Source: an uncultured Lachnospiraceae bacterium
GTDB taxonomy: Bacteria > Bacillota > Clostridia > Lachnospirales > Lachnospiraceae
Assembly (NCBI GenBank): GCA_946627575.1
Contig: CAMOVS010000022.1
Coordinates: 1-10,080, forward strand
Length of the DNA stretch: 10,080 bases
Reading direction: 5' to 3'
In this document: positions 1-5,641 of the stretch, piece after piece
How positions within the stretch are numbered: position 1 is the first letter of the stretch
Layout of the letters: each line of letters begins with the position of its first letter
Notes under the pieces: model-generated
What the model was told of the DNA's origin: nothing
Databases searched by the model: none
The model's input: the letters and a program-made list of their open reading frames with translations, nothing else
Position numbers and translations under genes: made by a program

Positions 1-250
1 AAACGCCGCCAATTTCGTTAGGATCGATTCCGGACTCTTCTACCGCTTTCTTTGTTGTATAAATGATACCTTCCTCAATTGCTTCACCGGGACACTCACA
101 AAGGCCCGCACTGGGGAACTCAAGAGGGTTCTCTTTATAAGCAAGGCCGACGGTTTTTCCCTTAAGATCAACAATCAGAGAACGGACACCAGTTGTACCT
201 GCATCAACAGAAATAACATACTTCTTTTTAGTATCTTCATATTTTCCCAT
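1..250 (-). CDS. FGGY-family carbohydrate kinase, N-terminal part (gene continues off the left edge)
   Basis: Only the first 83 codons are inside the window. The translation starts MGKYEDTKKKYVISVDAGTT and continues GVRSLIVDLKGK. This is the first beta-hairpin and phosphate-binding motif of the FGGY/actin-like ATPase fold, with D16, G18, T19 and T20 as the conserved D-x-G-T-T. Later comes a stretch ending CPGEAIEEG, where family members have the W/E-x-x-P-x-x-W-like segment. FGGY kinases phosphorylate sugars or polyols such as xylulose, ribulose, fuculose, erythritol or glycerol in the cytoplasm using ATP. The N-terminal part does not decide the substrate. The start at 248-250 is supported by AAGGAGC about nine bases upstream. 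The gene is divergent from the GntR gene, and its promoter carries an operator-like palindrome, so it is probably regulated by that protein. Family is confident; substrate is unknown. Confidence 0.88.
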   Translation of the reverse strand, partial: MGKYEDTKKKYVISVDAGTTGVRSLIVDLKGKTVGLAYKENPLEFPSAGLCECPGEAIEEGIIYTTKKAVEESGIDPNEIGGV

Positions 251-311
251 TATATAAGCTCCTTTCTTCCATAGATTTATCTTTTTCTAACCATGTATAA
301 AATAACGGGCT

Positions 312-329
312 AACATGTTCGAACTTGTT
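312..329. promoter_or_regulatory. Imperfect 18-bp palindrome at the predicted kinase transcription start
   Basis: AACATGTTCGAACTTGTT is self-complementary in eight of nine pairs; only the fifth pair fails. It starts where the kinase transcript should begin, about seven bases downstream of the -10 box, so a protein bound here could block initiation or early elongation. Its AACATG and AACTTGT words resemble the arms of the operators elsewhere in the window, but its CG centre differs from their TAT centre. It may be a second operator for the GntR protein or a site for another regulator. Confidence 0.45.
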
Positions 330-335
330 GTCTAT

Positions 336-364
336 ATAATATACCTGTTATACAGCCATGTCAA
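336..364 (-). promoter_or_regulatory. Kinase promoter with operator in the spacer
   Basis: On the minus strand a perfect TTGACA (359-364) is followed by a 17-bp spacer and TATTAT (336-341), five of six bases of the -10 consensus. The spacer contains CTGTATAACAG (plus strand CTGTTATACAG, 345-355), a palindrome of four-base arms around a 3-bp TAT/ATA centre. This agrees with the GT-TA-AC style of GntR/HutC operators. The predicted leader is about 80 bases. A repressor in the spacer would exclude RNA polymerase, so regulation by the divergent GntR protein is the natural inference. Confidence 0.7.
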
Positions 365-553
365 CTTGTTTTTCATCTTTCCCTGTTTTGCACAATTATA
401 CACCAAATAGTTATGCATTTTGCACAATAACATTTCCTTTATATTCTATTATTACCATTTTCAGGCTTATTATTATCTCTTTGTTGTTTTACCTGCTCTT
501 CCTGTATTTAGCATTTTCTTTTATCTTGGTTAGATATTTTATACAAGTTACCC

Positions 554-605
554 TTGCATTATTTCTTCTTGTATGCTAATATATTAACAACAAGTTATAC
601 ATGAC
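554..605 (+). promoter_or_regulatory. gntR promoter with operator at the transcription start
   Basis: TTGCAT (554-559) and TAATAT (577-582) are separated by 17 bp, each matching the consensus in four of six bases. CAAGTTATACATGAC (591-605), containing GTTATAC, lies over the expected start near 589. It shares ACAAGTTAT with the DeoC-like aldolase promoter. A second copy of the word (TTATACAAGTTA, 539-550) sits just upstream of the -35 box. The arrangement suggests that the regulator controls its own synthesis. The promoter is weaker than the three it is proposed to control. Confidence 0.55.
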
Positions 606-633
606 TATCCCAATTAGATAAGGAGGTGAAATC

Positions 634-1365
634 ATGCCAGCAGCAAACAGATCCCTGCACCAGGTCGTAGAGAACGATCTAAGGGAGAAGATCCTTTCCG
701 GTGAGTGGGCTCCGGATACTATGATCTCCTCAGAAAATCAGCTATCTGCCCAGTATAACATCAGCAGGATGACCGCAAGAACCGCCATCACCCATCTTGT
801 TGGCGCCGGCCTCCTCTACCGGATCCCGGGCAAGGGAACTTTTGTGGCCGCTCCCCACAGCGTCCCAAGAACCCCTTCCTATGTGTGTATTCGAGACCAG
901 CTGGAGCAGCAAGGCACCAAAATCGAGACCAGGGTCCTTCTTAAGGAAGAACGCATGGCAAGCCAGAAAGCCTGCGAAGCCCTCAATCTTCCGGCCGGCT
1001 CCAACGTTTTCTATGTTGAGAGTATCCGATATGCAGACGACGAACCTGTATATATCAGCAGGACTTCTTTCTCCCCCAGGGTACTACCTAACTATCTGGA
1101 GACCGAGATCGGCAGGAAAAAGACCTGTGATATCCTGTTAGACAACTACGGGATCACAACAAGCCATGTAACCGAGTCCCTCATGTCCACAGTTTCCACC
1201 TTTGACGAAGCGGAACATCTGAACATCATGCCGGGTTATCCCCTGCTCTTTGTTGCAGAGACTCAGTACACCCAGGATAACCAGCCTTATGAATACAACC
1301 AGCTGATCTTCCGCGGTGACAAGATCATGCTTTCCTTCGACTTTGTTGTAGGAAACCAGCAATAA
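634..1365 (+). CDS. GntR-family transcriptional regulator, HutC subfamily (UTRA effector domain)
   Basis: This 243-residue protein has the usual length and order of a HutC-type GntR regulator. An N-terminal winged helix-turn-helix covers about residues 6-74, with the recognition region SENQLSAQYNISRMTARTAI (33-52) and a wing containing GKGTFVA (66-72). A UTRA ligand domain follows at about residues 90-238, including the typical segments around YVESIRYADDEPVYISRT and YEYNQLIFRGD. Such proteins bind short palindromes as dimers and release DNA when a metabolite, often a sugar phosphate, binds the UTRA domain. The ATG at 634 follows an almost perfect AAGGAGGTG. The gene is divergent from the sugar kinase, and matching operator-like sites occur in five promoters of the window, including its own. 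The family is certain; the effector and the exact operators are inferred. Confidence 0.95.
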   Translation: MPAANRSLHQVVENDLREKILSGEWAPDTMISSENQLSAQYNISRMTARTAITHLVGAGLLYRIPGKGTFVAAPHSVPRTPSYVCIRDQLEQQGTKIETRVLLKEERMASQKACEALNLPAGSNVFYVESIRYADDEPVYISRTSFSPRVLPNYLETEIGRKKTCDILLDNYGITTSHVTESLMSTVSTFDEAEHLNIMPGYPLLFVAETQYTQDNQPYEYNQLIFRGDKIMLSFDFVVGNQQ

Positions 1366-1388
1366 CCAATCATTCGATTAGCATCAGC

Positions 1389-1451
1389 AAAAACGGCCGA
1401 ATGGCAGATATCTCAGTTCTGATCTGAGTTCTCTGTTATCCGGCCGTTTTT
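1389..1451 (+). terminator. Terminator of gntR
   Basis: AAAAACGGCCG (1389-1399) pairs perfectly with CGGCCGTTTTT (1441-1451), ending in a run of five T. The 41-base interior contains its own small hairpin, CTCAG (1412-1416) with CTGAG (1424-1428). It lies 23 bases after the gntR stop. The A run on the left arm means that it could also work on the other strand. Confidence 0.75.
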
Positions 1452-1516
1452 ATATGATAACGAACATGTGCTTCTCCAGAGCTTACCGAAGGACTTATGG
1501 TATTTACGACAAAACA

Positions 1517-1548
1517 AGGCAGCCGGTCATGGTCAGAACCGGCTGCCT
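1517..1548 (-). terminator. Terminator of the DeoC-like aldolase/SDR transcript
   Basis: AGGCAGCCGGT (1517-1527) and ACCGGCTGCCT (1538-1548) form a perfect 11-bp GC-rich stem with a 10-base loop. On the minus strand it is followed by TTGTTTTG, a U-rich tail. It lies about 80 bases beyond the SDR stop, so it most likely ends that transcript. The 3' ends of gntR and the SDR gene face each other, and each has its own terminator. Confidence 0.78.
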
Positions 1549-1626
1549 CTTATCTTTAGGAATGGATATGTATGGTAATGGTAATGGAGTTTACTTATGG
1601 ATTATGCACATAAAGCTGTATTATTA

Positions 1627-2385
1627 TTAGTTATTGTAGATGTAACGTCCGCCGGCAACGTCAACGGTGATACCGGTAACATACTGACCTTCTTCGGAGC
1701 AAAGGAAGAGGGCAACACCTGCAACGTCGGCCGGAACAGCTTTTCTTCCCAGAGGAATGGCTTTAAGCATAGCATCGGTCTTTTCCTTGCTTGCATCAGC
1801 GGTAAGGGGAGTATCAGCAACACCCGGGCAGATAGCATTGGCCAGGATGCCGTACTTAGCCCACTCTTTTGCACAGTAACGAGCCAGACCGATTACACCG
1901 GCCTTGGCAGCTACATAGTGAGCTCCGGACCAGCTTCCGCCGGACTTTCCGGATGTGGAAGAAATGTTGACGATCCTTCCGCCTGTTTCCTTCATGTAGG
2001 GGAATACGGCACGCAGGGTACGGAATGTACCGGTAAGGTCGATGTTGATCATGAGGTTCCACTCTTCATCGGAACACTCAGGCAGCTGGTGGAAGCGGGA
2101 GATAGCAGCACCATTGATAAGGATGGTGATCTTTCCGCAGCGCTCTGCAACTTCCTTCATTCCTGCATTAACAGAATCTGTGCTTCCGATATCCATCTTT
2201 ACAAAGAAGGCCTGTCCGCCGGCTTCCTCGATCATGGAAACTGTTTCCTTAGCACCTTTCTCATCTACGTCTGCAACTGCTACGATACATCCGTTGTCAG
2301 CAAATTCTGTTGCGATGCCTCGGCAAAGGCCTGAGCCGGCACCTGTGATAACTGCAACCTGTCCTTCTAATCTATTGCTCTTCAT
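1627..2385 (-). CDS. Short-chain dehydrogenase/reductase (SDR), NAD(P)-dependent sugar/polyol-type oxidoreductase
   Basis: This 252-residue protein is a classical SDR of full length. The cofactor motif is TGAGSGLCRG at 14-23; the third glycine of TGxxxGxG is Cys21, which is unusual. Asp39 after the second strand favours NAD over NADP. The NNAG motif is changed to NGAA (91-94). Asn114, a Ser at about 143, Tyr157 and Lys161 (YVAAK) supply the catalytic tetrad. PG at the ICPGVADTPL segment and a C-terminal GITVDVAGG complete the fold. Such enzymes interconvert a sugar or polyol hydroxyl and a ketone in the cytoplasm. The ATG at 2383-2385 has AGGAGGAAA upstream. The gene follows the DeoC-like aldolase by 106 bp on the same strand, probably as one operon. 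Three TAA stops in a row end it (1621-1629). The substrate is unknown; a polyol or sugar-acid dehydrogenase is the best guess. Confidence 0.92.
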   Translation of the reverse strand: MKSNRLEGQVAVITGAGSGLCRGIATEFADNGCIVAVADVDEKGAKETVSMIEEAGGQAFFVKMDIGSTDSVNAGMKEVAERCGKITILINGAAISRFHQLPECSDEEWNLMINIDLTGTFRTLRAVFPYMKETGGRIVNISSTSGKSGGSWSGAHYVAAKAGVIGLARYCAKEWAKYGILANAICPGVADTPLTADASKEKTDAMLKAIPLGRKAVPADVAGVALFLCSEEGQYVTGITVDVAGGRYIYNN

Positions 2386-2439
2386 TATATATTTCCTCCT
2401 CTATAACACTATTATTTATAATGTTCTAATAATATGGGA

Positions 2440-2462
2440 GGGCGCTGCCCCAGGCAGCACCC
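2440..2462 (-). terminator. Intercistronic hairpin between the DeoC-like aldolase and SDR genes
   Basis: GCTGCC (2444-2449) and GGCAGC (2453-2458) pair around a CCA loop, and GGG/CCC extend the stem past one mismatch (2440-2442 with 2460-2462). On the minus strand the following bases are AT-rich but not a clean U tract. It may stop part of the transcription or protect the upstream message, lowering SDR expression relative to the aldolase. A separate SDR promoter is not clear in the gap. Confidence 0.45.
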
Positions 2463-2491
2463 GTGATCCCTTATAGTATTGCTATCTTTGA

Positions 2492-3199
2492 TTAAAATTC
2501 ATACTTGGAATATAACTCTTCGAAGATGGGCAGATCGTCTACAATCTGGAAGGTGTTGCTGGCGCTGATGCACTCTGCACCTGCTGCGATGTTGCCCATA
2601 ACGATAGCGTTAGTCCAGTACTTGCCGTTGCCGGATGTCTTCAGGCGGATACCAACCTCATCACATTTCTTCTTGAGCTCACGTACTCTGTGCATGGGGC
2701 ATCCGATCTTGTTGCTGTCATAAGCCTTAACGAAGTCTGCGCCGCCTTCTTTGTAGGCTTCTACCTGGTGATACATATCATCCAGAGAATCATTGGCCAT
2801 AAGGAGAACCTTGATCTCGCCGCTGAATCCTGATCTTACGTCTTTTACAAACTGTGTCAGAGCATCCCAGTTGCGCATGCTGTATGCTGCCATGTCCGGC
2901 CAAAGGTCGATGGTATCTACGCCCATCTTCTCAATGATTTCGCAGTGTGTTGCGATTGCTTTTCCAGGAGCAAGACCATCTTTGAAGTTAACGGGAGTTG
3001 CATGACGGATACCGGTTCCCTTTAAGAGCTCGCTTACATACTCATGGAAGTATACGCTGGGGGAATAGATAGTACGGAATCCATACTCGATACCTCTGGT
3101 AACCTGATCTTTCAGGATGTCTTTGTCGTTATCCCAGATTACGTGCTCCAGATGTCCTGCTAACCATTTCTTCGTTACCTGTTCGCCGTTCAGTTTCAT
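2492..3199 (-). CDS. DeoC-like class I aldolase (deoxyribose-phosphate aldolase superfamily)
   Basis: This 235-residue TIM-barrel protein resembles the DeoC/class I aldolase superfamily. The segment GGADFVKAYD (152-161) corresponds to the Schiff-base lysine strand (Lys158, like E. coli DeoC Lys167). Asp98 in DTIDLWPDMA and Lys187 in IRLKTSGN fit the partner residues Asp102 and Lys201. AAGAECISAS (205-214) matches the C-terminal phosphate-binding strand. The first 90 residues, with GFRTIYSPSVYF, show little similarity to textbook DeoC. It may therefore cleave something other than 2-deoxyribose 5-phosphate, such as another 2-deoxy or keto sugar phosphate, giving an aldehyde and a phosphorylated fragment. 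The ATG at 3197-3199 has AAGGAGA upstream. The gene is first in a pair with the SDR and is transcribed from a strong promoter with an operator in its spacer. Fold and mechanism are fairly sure; the substrate is not. Confidence 0.8.
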   Translation of the reverse strand: MKLNGEQVTKKWLAGHLEHVIWDNDKDILKDQVTRGIEYGFRTIYSPSVYFHEYVSELLKGTGIRHATPVNFKDGLAPGKAIATHCEIIEKMGVDTIDLWPDMAAYSMRNWDALTQFVKDVRSGFSGEIKVLLMANDSLDDMYHQVEAYKEGGADFVKAYDSNKIGCPMHRVRELKKKCDEVGIRLKTSGNGKYWTNAIVMGNIAAGAECISASNTFQIVDDLPIFEELYSKYEF

Positions 3200-3281
3200 T
3201 TGTTGTCTCCTTTCAGATATTTGATCTTTTCTAACTTATCTTTTTATTGGTTTCTTACATGGCTTGTTTGCTTGTGATTAC

Positions 3282-3310
3282 ACTATAGCATAACTTGTAT
3301 AACATGTCAA
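3282..3310 (-). promoter_or_regulatory. Promoter of the DeoC-like aldolase/SDR operon with operator in the spacer
   Basis: On the minus strand TTGACA (3305-3310) and TATAGT (3282-3287) are spaced by exactly 17 bp. The spacer reads TGTTATACAAGTTATGC and contains the palindrome core TGT-TAT-ACA. Together with the -35 box it matches the class II aldolase promoter over about 22 bases apart from two one-base shifts. The leader is about 75 bases. Repression by the GntR protein through spacer occupancy is inferred. Confidence 0.78.
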
Positions 3311-3503
3311 GCATATTTTCAAACTTGTATATCTAATTTATAGTGTAAATAGTTGTTTTTATAGTCAATATATTTTATTTAAACACCCGTTCTTCTTTAA
3401 TAATCTGTATATTATTGTCTATTATGCTGTCTATAATTGTTTTTCTGGTCAATTATCCTGCTATACCAGTTAAAACATGTTTGTAAACAACAGTAAGATG
3501 CGT

Positions 3504-3530
3504 CTGTATAACGCCCTGTTTATTATACAG
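3504..3530. repeat. Inverted pair of operator-like octamers
   Basis: CTGTATAA (3504-3511) and TTATACAG (3523-3530) are exact reverse complements separated by 11 bp, so their centres lie 19 bp apart, close to two helical turns. Each octamer is most of the CTGTTATACAG palindrome found in the kinase promoter. They lie about 45-90 bp upstream of the HAD phosphatase promoter and could be auxiliary sites for the same GntR dimer. Confidence 0.5.
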
Positions 3531-3571
3531 GTTATGCTTGAACAGCGGAATTATCCTCATAATAAAAGCTA

Positions 3572-3608
3572 TTGCATTTTCTTCATTCTATGCTATACTG
3601 GTATAGAC
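3572..3608 (+). promoter_or_regulatory. HAD phosphatase promoter with HutC-type operator at its start
   Basis: TTGCAT (3572-3577), a 16-bp gap and TATACT (3594-3599) form the promoter, with TGC directly before the -10 box as an extended -10. GTATAGAC (3601-3608) overlaps the expected transcription start and fits the HutC pattern GT-n-TA-n-AC exactly. CTATAC (3593-3598) and GTATAG (3601-3606) also form a perfect inverted repeat around TG. The gene is probably coregulated with the rest of the locus. Confidence 0.6.
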
Positions 3609-3671
3609 ATGTTAACTTGCACTTGTTTGATCCCCTTGATTATAAACTGACATTTGCAGAGGAGCTAAAAT

Positions 3672-4328
3672 ATGAATAAAAAAGATACCGTGGTATTTGA
3701 TCTGGATGGAACCCTGCTGGATACCCTGGATGACCTGACCGGCAGCGTCCAATATGCCCTGGCCCGGATGGGTTATCCAAGCCGGACCAGAGACGAAGTA
3801 CGCAGCTTCGTGGGAAATGGAATTGCCGTATTGATTAACAAGGCTGTTCCCGCAGGGACGGAAGAAGAAAAAATACAGGAGACCCTGGAGATATTCAAAA
3901 AACATTATGCCGATCATTGTAACGATAAAACCGGTCCCTATCCGGGAATTGAAGAGCTGATTGATGCTCTCCAGGAGAAAAATATAAAGATGGCTATCGT
4001 TTCCAACAAGGCCGATTTTGCTACCAAGGAACTGGCTCAGATCTATTTCAAAGGTCGTATTCCTGTGGCGATCGGGGAAAAGGAAAGTGAAGGAATCCGT
4101 AAAAAACCGGCACCGGACACGGTATACAAGTCATTGGAACTTCTGGGAAGCAGGATAGAAGATGCCGTGTATGTGGGAGATTCTGAGGTGGATATTGCCA
4201 CAGCAAAGAATGCCGGCATGGACCTGATTCTCTGCTCCTGGGGCTTTCGAGATGTGGATTATCTCAAATCCCTGGGCGGCGATGTGATTATAGACCAGCC
4301 GGAAGAGATTCTTTCGATTATCATGTAA
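3672..4328 (+). CDS. HAD-superfamily phosphatase, phosphoglycolate phosphatase/PgmB type
   Basis: This 218-residue protein has all four HAD motifs: DLDGTLLDT with nucleophile Asp10 and acid Asp12; Ser111 in VSNK; Lys145 in RKKPAPD; and Asp170/Asp174 in GDSEVDI. The helical cap at about residues 16-85 is of subclass I, as in phosphoglycolate phosphatase, beta-phosphoglucomutase and sugar-phosphate phosphatases. The family removes phosphate from small phosphorylated acids or sugars in the cytoplasm, using magnesium. The ATG follows GAGGAG by about seven bases. It stands alone, divergent from the DeoC-like operon and convergent with the DUF89 gene. Its promoter carries an operator-like site, which links it to the same pathway. 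Phosphoglycolate is one candidate substrate, for example if the pathway makes two-carbon phosphates. A sugar phosphate is equally possible. Confidence 0.9.
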   Translation: MNKKDTVVFDLDGTLLDTLDDLTGSVQYALARMGYPSRTRDEVRSFVGNGIAVLINKAVPAGTEEEKIQETLEIFKKHYADHCNDKTGPYPGIEELIDALQEKNIKMAIVSNKADFATKELAQIYFKGRIPVAIGEKESEGIRKKPAPDTVYKSLELLGSRIEDAVYVGDSEVDIATAKNAGMDLILCSWGFRDVDYLKSLGGDVIIDQPEEILSIIM

Positions 4329-4392
4329 TTCATTAAGACATGGAAAAGATTCTCATAGAATATAATACGCAAATGGATTAACAAAAAAGAAA

Positions 4393-4425
4393 TCCCGACA
4401 ACCGCTTAAACAGTGGCTGTCGGGA
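4393..4425. terminator. Bidirectional terminator between the HAD and DUF89 genes
   Basis: TCCCGACA (4393-4400) pairs with TGTCGGGA (4418-4425), and the stem continues through CCGC and GTGG after one mismatch. The plus strand continues CTCTTTTTCTTT and the minus strand continues with TTTCTTTTTTG, so each convergent gene receives a U tract. It lies 64 bases after the HAD stop and 52 bases past the DUF89 stop. Confidence 0.85.
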
Positions 4426-4477
4426 CTCTTTTTCTTTATTCGGCTGTCAAATGATTTTCAAAGTATTTTTCTTCCCC

Positions 4478-5398
4478 TTATAATGGACTATCGTTCCTGG
4501 GGTCTGCTTCATGTACAAAAATACCGGTAAAAGGATCGGTCTGAAACTGGTCAGCGAACACATCACACTTGCAAAGAAAGAGATAGTAGGCATTCCTTTT
4601 GCAGTGACGGAAGGTTTCAAAATTAGCCTGCCCTTTGGAGAAAATGATATCAGCTTTCTCAATCATATCCACAACTTCTTCCGGCATCTCGGGAACCCAG
4701 CTTCCTCCTATGTTGCTGCCGTTTCCCACAACCCGGACCAGCTTGTCCAATCCGATCTGGGCCGCATCCTCCATGGTTGCATCATTTACAGCCTCCTGCC
4801 CTTTTACCACGGCAGAAATCCTGACCTCAGGATACTGTTTCATGATCTCTTCCATCAGGAGCATATCAAGAACAACTTCGCCGCAGTTGTCGGTAAAGAA
4901 AACAAGGCTGCCCCCTTTTTCAAGATCTTTTCTGAATTTCTCAAAGGTATCTTTATCAAAGTTCAGGTCTCTGGCCGCATCCAGCATCTTACCCAGGTCT
5001 TCATCATTCACATTGGCCACAGCAGAGAAGTCTATATAATTACCGGCAAGGGCCAGCTGCATGGCATATAACAAAGGATCTTCCGCCTGGCGGATATCCT
5101 CACGAAAACGATCCATCTCATGCATCATGATTTCATTAAAATGATATTTGATCTCACCGTATTCATCTTTATCGCCAAACATATCATATCTAAGTTGGTC
5201 AATATCTCTCGTCAGCACCGGGATGGCCGTGGTCTTGGAGGCATTACCCATGATATTAAAGACCTTCTGCATGAAGTCTACCTTTTCCCAGTTGGAAGCA
5301 CTCTCAGGATATTTATTGGCATATTTTCTAATAACGCACATGACACACTCCGGTCGCAGCCGGGGAACAGACTGGATGGTTTCTGTTAATGATTTCAT
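4478..5398 (-). CDS. DUF89 family metal-dependent phosphatase (damage-control type)
   Basis: This 306-residue protein is a full-length prokaryotic DUF89/ARMT1-like protein. The family's metal and phosphate site is seen as TDNCGEVV (169-176; usually DNAGE, here DNCGE), Lys199 in AVVKG, Asn205-Asp206 in AVNDAT, and SKGQANFET (254-262). An N-terminal PECVMC (Cys18, Cys21) and a C-terminal CKC (276-278) are cysteines typical of the bacterial branch and could bind metal. Characterised DUF89 proteins hydrolyse phosphate from sugar phosphates such as fructose 1-phosphate and from related damaged metabolites. The start at 5396-5398 has GGAGAGGAA upstream. The gene has its own probable promoter and no operator-like site that I can see, so it may be constitutive. 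The link to the pathway is therefore only by proximity. Confidence 0.88.
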   Translation of the reverse strand: MKSLTETIQSVPRLRPECVMCVIRKYANKYPESASNWEKVDFMQKVFNIMGNASKTTAIPVLTRDIDQLRYDMFGDKDEYGEIKYHFNEIMMHEMDRFREDIRQAEDPLLYAMQLALAGNYIDFSAVANVNDEDLGKMLDAARDLNFDKDTFEKFRKDLEKGGSLVFFTDNCGEVVLDMLLMEEIMKQYPEVRISAVVKGQEAVNDATMEDAAQIGLDKLVRVVGNGSNIGGSWVPEMPEEVVDMIEKADIIFSKGQANFETFRHCKRNAYYLFLCKCDVFADQFQTDPFTGIFVHEADPRNDSPL

Positions 5399-5458
5399 AT
5401 TTCCTCTCCTATCCTTGCATCTATCTTCATCAATTTTAGGGCAGCTCTCCCATCATTC

Positions 5459-5489
5459 ATTATAAAAGAATTCTTATTGCCTATGTCAG
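5459..5489 (-). promoter_or_regulatory. Probable promoter of the DUF89 gene
   Basis: On the minus strand a perfect TATAAT (5459-5464) lies about 60 bases upstream of the start codon. CTGACA (5484-5489) is the best -35 box, but the gap of 19 bp is long, so the promoter is probably modest. No TGT-TAT-ACA-type palindrome is present. The remainder of the gap up to 5551 shows nothing else clear. Confidence 0.45.
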
Positions 5490-5550
5490 AAGATCCCTGT
5501 CGCTGCCTCCTTATCATAGAGTAACACATATATTAGCTCTATTACAAGAA

Positions 5551-5578
5551 AGGGAGACTCACTATCAAGAGTCCCCCT
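5551..5578 (-). terminator. Terminator of the class II aldolase/PHP transcript
   Basis: On the minus strand AGGGGGACTC and GAGTCTCCCT pair over ten positions, with one G-U pair and an 8-base loop. The stem is followed by TTCTTGTAAT. It lies 64 bases past the PHP stop, which supports a two-gene transcript ending here. Confidence 0.78.
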
Positions 5579-5641
5579 GATTCAAACTAAAACAAATCCG
5601 GTATGATTATCGCTTATTCAACTGGCCTAAATGATAAAACA

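Larger units (their letters stand above)
251..633. promoter_or_regulatory. Divergent regulatory region between the kinase and gntR
   Basis: This AT-rich 383-bp region holds back-to-back promoters for the kinase (minus) and the regulator (plus), listed separately, plus several operator-like words. TTATACAAGTTA at 539-550 is identical over 12 bases to the minus-strand spacer of the DeoC-like aldolase promoter. An 11-bp direct repeat TTTTGCACAAT lies at 386-396 and 418-428. I see no convincing gene here. The open frame at 358-579 encodes a hydrophobic peptide, but it lacks a ribosome binding site and its start overlaps the kinase promoter. Confidence 0.75.
3200..3671. promoter_or_regulatory. Large divergent regulatory region between the DeoC-like aldolase and the HAD phosphatase
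   Basis: This 472-bp AT-rich region carries the two divergent promoters listed separately and an unusual number of operator-like words. These are ACTTGTAT at 3293-3300 and again at 3323-3330; TGTTTGTAAACA at 3478-3489; the inverted pair CTGTATAA (3504-3511) and TTATACAG (3523-3530); and GTATAGAC at 3601-3608. TGTCTATTAT and TGTCTATAAT also repeat at 3417-3437. I find no believable gene. A small RNA cannot be excluded, but there is no clear terminator. Confidence 0.7.

Noticed and set aside
358..579. Hydrophobic 73-codon open frame in the kinase-gntR gap
   Set aside because: No ribosome binding site precedes it, it begins inside the kinase -35 box, and its composition only reflects T-rich DNA. 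It is best read as regulatory sequence.
1597..2334. 245-codon plus-strand frame opposite the SDR gene
   Set aside because: It is the antisense shadow of a clear SDR with all family motifs. It has no convincing start signal, and its predicted protein has no recognisable domain.
3411..3437. TGTCTATTAT/TGTCTATAAT repeats considered as an array or mobile-element end
   Set aside because: Only two imperfect copies occur in very AT-rich DNA, with no target-site duplication, further copies or nearby transposase.
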